Shown here one piece after another: positions 1-5,676 of a stretch of 7,066 nucleotides of DNA; positions within the stretch are counted from its first letter, which is position 1, and each line of letters begins with the position of its first letter. The notes below the pieces were generated by a model. It was not told the origin of the DNA. It worked only from the letters and a program-made list of their open reading frames with translations, and searched no databases. Position numbers and translations under genes: made by a program. The stretch is from an uncultured Ruminococcus sp. (lineage in GTDB: Bacteria; Bacillota; Clostridia; Oscillospirales; Acutalibacteraceae). Location: the NCBI GenBank assembly GCA_902767125.1, contig CACXGJ010000211.1:1-7066 (forward strand), read 5' to 3'.

Positions 1-78
1 ATAGAACCAGCCACATACAGAAAAATCCATAAACCCTGATAAATACAGGGTTTACGGACTATTTTCATTCATTTTCTG
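1..78. other. Non-coding 3' flank of guaA
   Basis: Apart from the terminator I see nothing supportable here. Positions 1-20 lie beyond its U-tract and carry no recognisable gene or site. Confidence 0.6.
21..58 (-). terminator. Rho-independent terminator after guaA
   Basis: On the minus strand a 13-bp stem (58-46 pairing with 38-26, containing one G-U pair at 55/29 and a CCCTG/CAGGG core) encloses a 7-nt loop (45-39) and is followed directly by TTTTT (25-21). It starts 20 bp after the guaA stop. This is a textbook intrinsic terminator and marks the likely end of the operon. Confidence 0.9.
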
Positions 79-1620
79 TTATTCCCACTCGATTGTAGCA
101 GGCGGTTTTGATGTTATATCATAGACTATTCTGTTGACATTGTTTACTTCGTTTATTATGCGGTTGGAGATCTTTTCAAGCACATCATATGGTACTCTTG
201 CCCAGTCTGCTGTCATAAAGTCACTTGTTGTTACAGCTCTCAATGCTATTGTATTATCATATGTCCTACCATCACCCATTACTCCGACACTCTTTATGCC
301 TGTCAAAACTGCAAAATACTGATTAACACTTCTGTCAAGTCCGTTATTTGCGAACTCCTCACGCATAATTGCATCAGCTTCCTTGAGTATATCCAGTTTT
401 TCCTCTGTTATATCTCCCATGATTCTTATAGCAAGTCCGGGACCTGGGAACGGCTGTCTCCATACAAGAAATTCAGGTATGCCGAGTTCAATTCCCGCAC
501 GTCTTACCTCGTCTTTGAAAAGGTCACGAAGAGGTTCGATGATACCCTCAAAGCCGATATCTTCGGGAAGACCGCCGACATTATGATGGCTTTTGATAAC
601 GGCTGATTCACCGACACCGCTTTCGACTACATCGGGATAAATAGTACCCTGACAGAGATATTCGATTTTGCCGAGTTTATGGGATTCTTCCTCGAATACA
701 CGGATAAATTCCTCACCTATTATCTTGCGTTTCTTTTCGGGTTCAGTAACTCCTGCAAGCTTTGAAAGGAATCTGTCCTTTGCATTAACACGGATAAGAT
801 TCATATCAAACTGCTGTTTGAACACGCTTTCAACCTGATCACCCTCATCCTTTCGGAGAAGTCCGTGATCGACAAATATACAGGTAAGCTGTTTACCCAC
901 AGCCTTATGAACAAGAAGTGCCGCAACTGACGAGTCAACGCCGCCCGACAATGCACAAAGCACTTTTTTATCACCGATTTTTTCTTTAAGCTGCTTTATG
1001 GTATCTTTGACAAATGAACTCATCTGCCATTCCGCCTTACAGCAGCAGGCATTGTACAAGAAGTTTTTAAGATACAGCATACCCTCATTTGTATGCTGAA
1101 CCTCGGGATGAAACTGAACAGCATAAAGATTTTTCTTGATATTTTCCATTGCTGCAACAGGACAATCCTTTGACATTGCCGTCACTTTGAAACCGTACGG
1201 TACTTCCGATATATAGTCGGTATGACTCATCCAGCAGACATTTTCATTTTTGGCGGCATGGAACAGAAGTGATGATGTATTAAATTCAACATCGGTCTTG
1301 CCATATTCTTTTATATCACTGCTTTTCACCTTTCCGCCGAGAGTCTGTGCCATCAGTTGGGCTCCATAGCATATCCCCAAGACAGGTATGCCTATATCAA
1401 AAACTTTCGGATCACATTTTGGAGCATTTTCATCATAGGTACTGTTTGGACCGCCTGTAAAAATAATACCTTTATAGCCCTGTTTTTTAATCTCCTCCGC
1501 AGTTATTTTATAGGACTTCAGCTCACAATATACATTACATTCACGGACACGTCTTGCTATGAGCTGACTGTACTGTCCGCCGAAATCCATTATAAGTATA
1601 GATTCGTTTTTTATATTCAT
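79..1620 (-). CDS. guaA: GMP synthase (glutamine-hydrolysing)
   Basis: This cytosolic enzyme aminates XMP to GMP using ATP and ammonia from glutamine, ending the guanylate branch from IMP. Numbered from the Met at 1620, the protein has 513 residues, normal for the family. The class I amidotransferase domain starts ILIMDFGGQYSQLIARRVRE, with nucleophile Cys84 in GICYGAQ and the His171/Glu173 pair in QFHPEV. The ATP-pyrophosphatase domain has the P-loop LSGGVDSS around 224-231. The C-terminal dimerisation domain contains WRQPFPGPGLAIR (387-399) and ends KPPATIEWE, the usual GuaA terminus. A run of three cysteines (192-194) lies in the linker between the two catalytic domains. A clear Shine-Dalgarno supports this start. 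It is the last gene of the series, 90 bp after glmS and 20 bp before the terminator hairpin. Confidence 0.98.
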   Translation of the reverse strand: MNIKNESILIMDFGGQYSQLIARRVRECNVYCELKSYKITAEEIKKQGYKGIIFTGGPNSTYDENAPKCDPKVFDIGIPVLGICYGAQLMAQTLGGKVKSSDIKEYGKTDVEFNTSSLLFHAAKNENVCWMSHTDYISEVPYGFKVTAMSKDCPVAAMENIKKNLYAVQFHPEVQHTNEGMLYLKNFLYNACCCKAEWQMSSFVKDTIKQLKEKIGDKKVLCALSGGVDSSVAALLVHKAVGKQLTCIFVDHGLLRKDEGDQVESVFKQQFDMNLIRVNAKDRFLSKLAGVTEPEKKRKIIGEEFIRVFEEESHKLGKIEYLCQGTIYPDVVESGVGESAVIKSHHNVGGLPEDIGFEGIIEPLRDLFKDEVRRAGIELGIPEFLVWRQPFPGPGLAIRIMGDITEEKLDILKEADAIMREEFANNGLDRSVNQYFAVLTGIKSVGVMGDGRTYDNTIALRAVTTSDFMTADWARVPYDVLEKISNRIINEVNNVNRIVYDITSKPPATIEWE

Positions 1621-1630
1621 AAAAAATTTT

Positions 1631-1637
1631 TCCTCCC
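1631..1637 (-). promoter_or_regulatory. Ribosome binding site of guaA, decides the start
   Basis: GGGAGGA on the minus strand lies 10 nt before the ATG at 1620. The same frame has a Met at 1692, but that codon sits inside the hairpin arm, has no good Shine-Dalgarno, and would add 24 residues with no counterpart in GMP synthases. The spacer between the site and the ATG is pure A/T. Confidence 0.85.
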
Positions 1638-1646
1638 GATTTAAGA

Positions 1647-1670
1647 AAACCGAAAATGGAAACCGAAAAT
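1647..1670. repeat. 11-bp direct repeat with 13-bp period
   Basis: AAACCGAAAAT occurs at 1647-1657 and again at 1660-1670 (plus-strand sense). The second copy forms part of the left hairpin arm. The first copy could pair with the same partner, since ATTTTCGG at 1678-1685 is complementary to CCGAAAAT in both copies, giving two mutually exclusive pairings. Confidence 0.7.
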
Positions 1671-1695
1671 TTTGTTCATTTTCGGATTCCATTTT
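1653..1695. terminator. Long hairpin between glmS and guaA, terminator-like in both directions
   Basis: Arms 1653-1670 and 1678-1695 pair over 18 positions with a single mismatch (1662/1686) around a 7-nt loop (1671-1677). In plus-strand sense the hairpin is followed by TTATATTATATTTTTTT, a good U-rich tail. In the minus-strand sense of the genes it is preceded by an A-tract and followed by CGGTTTTCTT, a weaker tail. It starts 15 bp after the glmS stop. In the operon direction it may act as a partial terminator or as mRNA 3'-end protection for glmS; against antisense transcripts it would be stronger. The hairpin is clear; its effect is inferred. Confidence 0.65.
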
Positions 1696-1710
1696 TTATA
1701 TTATATTTTT

Positions 1711-3537
1711 TTATTCAACTGTAACAGACTTTGCAAGGTTACGGGGGTTATCTATATCGCAGCCCTTGAAGGATGCAACATAGTATGCCAAAAGCTGCAT
1801 CGGCACAACAGCAAGCGACGGAAGCATTATATCACACGTTTTGGGTATAAATATAATATTTTCCGTGATCTCATGCAGCTCATTTCGACCTTCACAGCCT
1901 ATTGCAAGTACACTTGCACCTCTTGTCTGAACTTCCTTTACATTTGAGATGACCTTCTCATAAAGCTTCTCATAGGTGGCAAGGGCTATAACAAGTGTGC
2001 CGTCCTCAATAAGAGATATCGTTCCGTGCTTCAGCTCACCTGCCGCATATGCTTCGGAGTGTATATACGATATTTCCTTGAGCTTAAGAGAGCCTTCGAG
2101 CGAAAGGGCATAGTCTATATTTCTTCCTATAAAGAAGATATCCTTACATTCATAGTATTTTTCGGCAATATTCTTTATATCCTCTCTCATTTCGAGAATG
2201 GAGCTTATTTTTTCGGGAAGTGACTCAAATTCGGATACATAACGCTTATAATCCTTTTCGCTGATTTTTCCGAGTATATCACCAAAGTATACTGCCATAA
2301 GATATATTACTGCAAGTTGGGCACTGTATGCCTTTGTAGTAGCAACAGCTATTTCGGGACCTGCAAGGGTATATATGACACTGTCTGCTTCCGAGGCTAT
2401 GGTACTGCCCACAACATTTACTATGGCTATCGCATGAGAACCGAGCTTTTGGGCTTCTTCCATAGCTTCCTTTGTATCGGCAGTCTCTCCCGACTGGCTT
2501 ATTACTATTGTAAGAGTCTTTTCATCTATTATAGGCTCCCTGTATTTGAACTCCGATGCAACATCCACCTCAACAGGCTTTCTCAACATCTTTTCAAATA
2601 TATATTTTGCAACGACTCCGACATGATATGCCGAACCGCAGGCTATTATATTGATTTTCTGAAAGTCCCTTATCTGTTCGGGAGTCAGCTTTATCTCATC
2701 GAGAACCACCCTGCCGTTTCTGATTCTTGGAAAGACGGTATCATGGACAGCCTTGGGCTGTTCCATTATTTCCTTCATCATGAAATGCTCGTAACCGCCT
2801 TTTTTGGCTGCATCTATATCCCATTCGATGACCTCGACAGACTTTTCTATATTATTTTTCTCCCTGTCGATAACAGAGATACTGTCACGCCTTATGATAG
2901 CTATCTCATCATTATCAAGACGATATATGTTCCTTGTCTTATCAAGTATTGCAGGAACATCCGAAGCAATATAATTTTCCTTTTCGCCTATGCCTATTAT
3001 AAGCGGGCTGCCCTTTCGTACAGCTATTATCTCATCGGGGGCATCCATGCACATTATACCGAGAGCGTAAGAGCCTTTCAGCATTGATACGACCTTTATT
3101 ACAGTATCTGTAAAGCTGCCGTCATAGTAAAATTCAAGAAGCTGTACAACGACCTCTGTATCGGTCTGTGAAGAAAAAGTAATGCCGTTTTTGAGAAGCT
3201 GCTGCTTCAGGGGCATATAATTTTCTATGATACCGTTATGGACAACTGCAAATTTACCTGAACGGCTCAAATGAGGATGAGCATTTTCCTTTGAAGGTCT
3301 GCCGTGAGTTGCCCAACGTGTATGACCTATCCCGACAGTTCCCTTGACATTATTGCCGTCATCTGTCATAGCCTTAAGCTCCTTGAGCTTGCCCTGTTCT
3401 TTTTTTACAATGAGTTTTTCGCCGTCATTTGTGCAAACTCCTGCCGAATCATATCCACGATATTGAAGTTTTTCCAGACCGCCTATCAAAAAGGGGGCTG
3501 CCTGTTCATAGCCTATATATCCCACTATTCCACACAT
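1711..3537 (-). CDS. glmS: Glutamine--fructose-6-phosphate aminotransferase (isomerizing)
   Basis: This enzyme converts fructose-6-phosphate and glutamine to glucosamine-6-phosphate, the entry step to UDP-GlcNAc and cell-wall amino sugars. The protein has 608 residues, the usual length. The N-terminal class II glutamine amidotransferase domain begins MCGIVGY, with Cys2 as the nucleophile once Met is removed. It continues with YRGYDSAG (26-33), HTRWATHG (72-79), HNGIIENY (100-107) and QTDTEVV (124-130). Two sugar-isomerase (SIS) domains follow: ACGSAYH near 299-305, SQSGETADT at 347-355, ATTKAYSAQ at 399-407, then EGSLKLKEISYIHSEAYAAGE at about 481-501. The C-terminus DNPRNLAKSVTVE (596-608) is typical. 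The start at 3537 is fixed by the required N-terminal Cys. Upstream is GGAG at 12 nt and AAGG at 4 nt, a mediocre site. purA ends only 21 bp upstream, leaving no room for a glmS ribozyme leader. Confidence 0.98.
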   Translation of the reverse strand: MCGIVGYIGYEQAAPFLIGGLEKLQYRGYDSAGVCTNDGEKLIVKKEQGKLKELKAMTDDGNNVKGTVGIGHTRWATHGRPSKENAHPHLSRSGKFAVVHNGIIENYMPLKQQLLKNGITFSSQTDTEVVVQLLEFYYDGSFTDTVIKVVSMLKGSYALGIMCMDAPDEIIAVRKGSPLIIGIGEKENYIASDVPAILDKTRNIYRLDNDEIAIIRRDSISVIDREKNNIEKSVEVIEWDIDAAKKGGYEHFMMKEIMEQPKAVHDTVFPRIRNGRVVLDEIKLTPEQIRDFQKINIIACGSAYHVGVVAKYIFEKMLRKPVEVDVASEFKYREPIIDEKTLTIVISQSGETADTKEAMEEAQKLGSHAIAIVNVVGSTIASEADSVIYTLAGPEIAVATTKAYSAQLAVIYLMAVYFGDILGKISEKDYKRYVSEFESLPEKISSILEMREDIKNIAEKYYECKDIFFIGRNIDYALSLEGSLKLKEISYIHSEAYAAGELKHGTISLIEDGTLVIALATYEKLYEKVISNVKEVQTRGASVLAIGCEGRNELHEITENIIFIPKTCDIMLPSLAVVPMQLLAYYVASFKGCDIDNPRNLAKSVTVE

Positions 3538-3558
3538 TACGCCTTATCACTCCAAATC

Positions 3559-4839
3559 TTATCTGTAAATTATATCCTCACGCTTCGGTCCGTTTGATAT
3601 CATCCTGAACGGTACACCCACTGCCTTTTCGGCAAATTCGATATACCTTCGGCAGTTTTCGGGAAGCTCCTCATATTTTCTTATGCCTCTTATATCGCAT
3701 TTCCATCCGGGAAGAACCTCAAGTATCGGTTTTGCTCTCTTTAACTTGGTCGTTGACGGGAAATAGTCTATCCTCTGACCGTCAAGCTCATAGGCAACAC
3801 ATACAGGTATCTCATCAAGATATCCGAGTACATCAAGGACTGTGAATGCCACCTGTGTAGCACCCTGTACCTTACAGCCGTATCTTGTTGCGACAAGGTC
3901 AAGCCAGCCCATTCTTCTTGGTCTGCCTGTTGTTGCACCGTATTCACCGCCGTCACCGCCACGCTTACGAAGCTCCTCGGCTTCCTCGCCGAATATCTCG
4001 CTGACAAATTCACCTGCACCTACTGCACTTGAATATGCCTTTACGACTGTAATTATGTCCTTTATCTCATATGGAGGGATACCTCCTGCACCTACCGCAC
4101 CATAGCCTGCTATGGTATTTGAAGACGTTACCATCGGATATATACCGAAATCCGTATCCTTAAGTGAACCGAGCTGACCTTCGAGCAATATATCCTTTCC
4201 TTCGACCACAGCGTCATGTACTATATCAAAGGTATTTGCAACATACGGTTCAAGTGCCTTTTTATATTCCATCAGCTTATCGAACATTTCATCGGCACTT
4301 ATTTCCTCTTTATTATATATATTCTTTATAACGGCATTTTTTACCTCAAGTATCCTTGAAATTTTTTCCTTGAGGGAATCCATATCGTCATAAAGCTCAT
4401 TTACCTGAAAGCCTATCTTTGAAAACTTATCGGAATAGAACGGAGCTATACCCGACTTTGTTGAGCCGAAGCTCTTTTTGCCGAGTCTTTCCTCCTCATA
4501 GCAGTCAAAGAGTATATGATATGGCATAACTATTTGAGCCCTGTCCGAGACAAGTATATTGGGTTTCGGGACACCTCTGTCGATAAGTGACTGTATTTCC
4601 TTCGTGAAATTTTCAACGCTCAATGCAACACCGTTGCCTATGATATTTGTGATATGACCGCTGAATACACCTGACGGAAGCTGATGAAGTGCGAACTTTC
4701 CGTAGTTGTTTATGATAGTATGACCTGCATTGCTGCCGCCCTGAAATCTTATTACCATGTCGGATTCCTGTGCGAGTACATCGGTAATTTTTCCTTTGCC
4801 TTCATCGCCCCAGTTTGCTCCAACTATCGCTCTGACCAT
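3559..4839 (-). CDS. purA: Adenylosuccinate synthetase, divergent clade
   Basis: This enzyme joins IMP and aspartate using GTP to form adenylosuccinate, the substrate of PurB, in the first committed step to AMP. The protein has 426 residues, a normal length. The N-terminal loop WGDEGKGK is at 10-17, with catalytic Asp12. GGSNAGHT at 34-41 carries catalytic His40. GSTKSGIAPFYSDK is at 125-138, TSSNT at 238-242, and TTGRPRRMGWLD at 303-314. Against E. coli PurA, aligned by eye, several positions differ: EGQLG (220-224) replaces EGAQG, Lys141 stands at Arg143, and TVLD (333-336) replaces the TKLD guanine-recognition motif. The start at 4839 is well supported by GGAGG 7 nt upstream (4847-4851) and the very short stretch before GDEGKGK. 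It is followed after 21 bp by glmS. The function is very likely retained because the main catalytic residues are present. Confidence 0.96.
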   Translation of the reverse strand: MVRAIVGANWGDEGKGKITDVLAQESDMVIRFQGGSNAGHTIINNYGKFALHQLPSGVFSGHITNIIGNGVALSVENFTKEIQSLIDRGVPKPNILVSDRAQIVMPYHILFDCYEEERLGKKSFGSTKSGIAPFYSDKFSKIGFQVNELYDDMDSLKEKISRILEVKNAVIKNIYNKEEISADEMFDKLMEYKKALEPYVANTFDIVHDAVVEGKDILLEGQLGSLKDTDFGIYPMVTSSNTIAGYGAVGAGGIPPYEIKDIITVVKAYSSAVGAGEFVSEIFGEEAEELRKRGGDGGEYGATTGRPRRMGWLDLVATRYGCKVQGATQVAFTVLDVLGYLDEIPVCVAYELDGQRIDYFPSTTKLKRAKPILEVLPGWKCDIRGIRKYEELPENCRRYIEFAEKAVGVPFRMISNGPKREDIIYR

Positions 4840-4846
4840 TTTTTAT

Positions 4847-4851
4847 CCTCC
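4847..4851 (-). promoter_or_regulatory. Ribosome binding site of purA
   Basis: GGAGG on the minus strand, 7 nt before the purA ATG at 4839, is a strong Shine-Dalgarno. It fixes the start and shows that purA is translated independently of the upstream AIM24 gene. Confidence 0.8.
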
Positions 4852-4865
4852 AATCTATATACAAC

Positions 4866-4900
4866 GTCCAATCTGTCATTGCACATTGCCAATTGTCAAT
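4866..4900 (-). repeat. Degenerate heptanucleotide tandem repeat, five units
   Basis: On the minus strand five consecutive 7-mers run without gaps: ATTGACA, ATTGGCA, ATGTGCA, ATGACAG, ATTGGAC. The first shares its A with the TAA stop of the AIM24 gene, and the last ends 14 nt before the purA Shine-Dalgarno. The first two units also form an imperfect palindrome, ATTGACAATTGGCAAT, centred on AATT with one mismatch per arm. The array accounts for most of the 60-bp spacer. It looks like a decayed short tandem repeat; a regulatory role is possible but not shown. Confidence 0.6.
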
Positions 4901-5658
4901 TATCCTACGGGGGCAACAAGGACACGTCCTGTGCCTCTGTATACATTTACAAAACCTTCACCCGATGCTGCCGAGCCTACAAGAGTTTTGGTTGTACGCT
5001 CAACGGTGAACTGAAGTGACTGTGACCATGCTATTGCCATGCTTCCGTCAATCTTCAGGGTATCGTTCTCAAGGTCGAATACAAACAGTTCCTCCGAAGG
5101 AACAGGACTTTCAAGCACTGCAACACCCTGACCATAGAGTGTGTTGTTGAACAGACCTTCACCGCCCAGAACTGCCGAAGAAACATTGCTTCTTGATGTG
5201 ACCTTCATCTGAATGGAATCCGAGCAGGCAAGGAACAATCCGTCTTCAATGGTCATACCGCCGTTCCATGCTGCAAGGTCTTCGAGGAGTATATACTTGT
5301 ATGTAGGCTCAAGGATAACTCTGCCTGTACCGAAATATTTCGGCTTGATGCCGCTTTCACCTGTAACACTGCCGCCTATCATTCCTCTGAAGAAGCCGCC
5401 TACGCCCTGCACATTGGTCGATACGTCAACATTTCCGGTTATCATCTGCATGGCACCTGCCTGAAGAAGAATACCCGTATTATTGAGGTCTGCCACCACC
5501 TGTCTTTTTCTTACTCCCATCTCACCCATGAAATATGCTGTTTGAGCCGATGCAGGGGTAACTGACAGATCCTTTGTATATTCTATTACAGAGAAGCATC
5601 CTCTCTGATTCACGACTTTCCTTGCAGGAGTCTGATTAAATATATTCATTCTTACCAT
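4900..5658 (-). CDS. AIM24 family protein, function unknown
   Basis: This is a 252-residue protein that I recognise as AIM24 family (named after a yeast mitochondrial protein; bacterial members have no settled biochemical role). Evidence is the pattern of glycine-rich turns between beta strands: LLQAGAM near 64-70, GVGGFFRGMIGG at 85-96, GTGRVILEP at 110-118, GLFLACSDS at 140-148, GGEGLFNNTLYGQG at 165-178, and the repeat-like GEGFVNVYRGTGRV near 233-246. I see no signal peptide, membrane helix or catalytic motif, so it is probably a soluble all-beta protein. The length is normal for bacterial members. The Met at 5658 is preferred over the Met at 5649 because a weak Shine-Dalgarno stands at a good distance from the first. 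It sits 18 bp after purB and 60 bp before purA, on the same strand. A link to purine metabolism is inferred from position only. Confidence 0.88.
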   Translation of the reverse strand: MVRMNIFNQTPARKVVNQRGCFSVIEYTKDLSVTPASAQTAYFMGEMGVRKRQVVADLNNTGILLQAGAMQMITGNVDVSTNVQGVGGFFRGMIGGSVTGESGIKPKYFGTGRVILEPTYKYILLEDLAAWNGGMTIEDGLFLACSDSIQMKVTSRSNVSSAVLGGEGLFNNTLYGQGVAVLESPVPSEELFVFDLENDTLKIDGSMAIAWSQSLQFTVERTTKTLVGSAASGEGFVNVYRGTGRVLVAPVG

Positions 5659-5665
5659 GATTTAA

Positions 5666-5674
5666 CACCACTTT
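5666..5674 (-). promoter_or_regulatory. Degenerate ribosome binding site of the AIM24 gene
   Basis: Read on the minus strand, AAAGTGGTG lies 7 nt before the ATG at 5658 and matches 7 of 9 positions of the AAGGAGGTG consensus. It is weaker than the sites before purA and guaA, so translation may be lower or partly coupled to purB, whose stop codon lies just upstream at 5677-5679. It favours the first Met over MNIF at 5649, which has only a GGTAAG placed too close. Confidence 0.5.
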
Positions 5675-5676
5675 TC

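Noticed and set aside
1621..1692. In-frame 24-residue N-terminal extension of guaA
   Set aside because: It reads through the hairpin arm, lacks a ribosome binding site, and has no counterpart in GMP synthases; GGGAGGA at 1631-1637 marks the later Met.
1621..1710. Purine riboswitch before guaA
   Set aside because: The spacer is too short and lacks the three-way-junction core motifs; only a simple hairpin is visible.
2317..3087. 256-codon open frame on the plus strand
   Set aside because: It lies wholly antisense to glmS, its translation is rich in Tyr, Cys and Phe with no recognisable domain, and it is explained by the codon pattern of glmS.
3768..4105. Overlapping open frames on both strands within purA
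   Set aside because: They are out-of-frame shadows of a well-supported purA with low-complexity translations.
4855..4899. Possible purA promoter: TTGACA at 4899-4894 and TATATA near 4855-4860
   Set aside because: The two boxes are about 32 bp apart, and no good -35 lies at 16-18 bp from TATATA. The TTGACA is one unit of the heptad repeat, and a start here would fall in the ribosome binding site.
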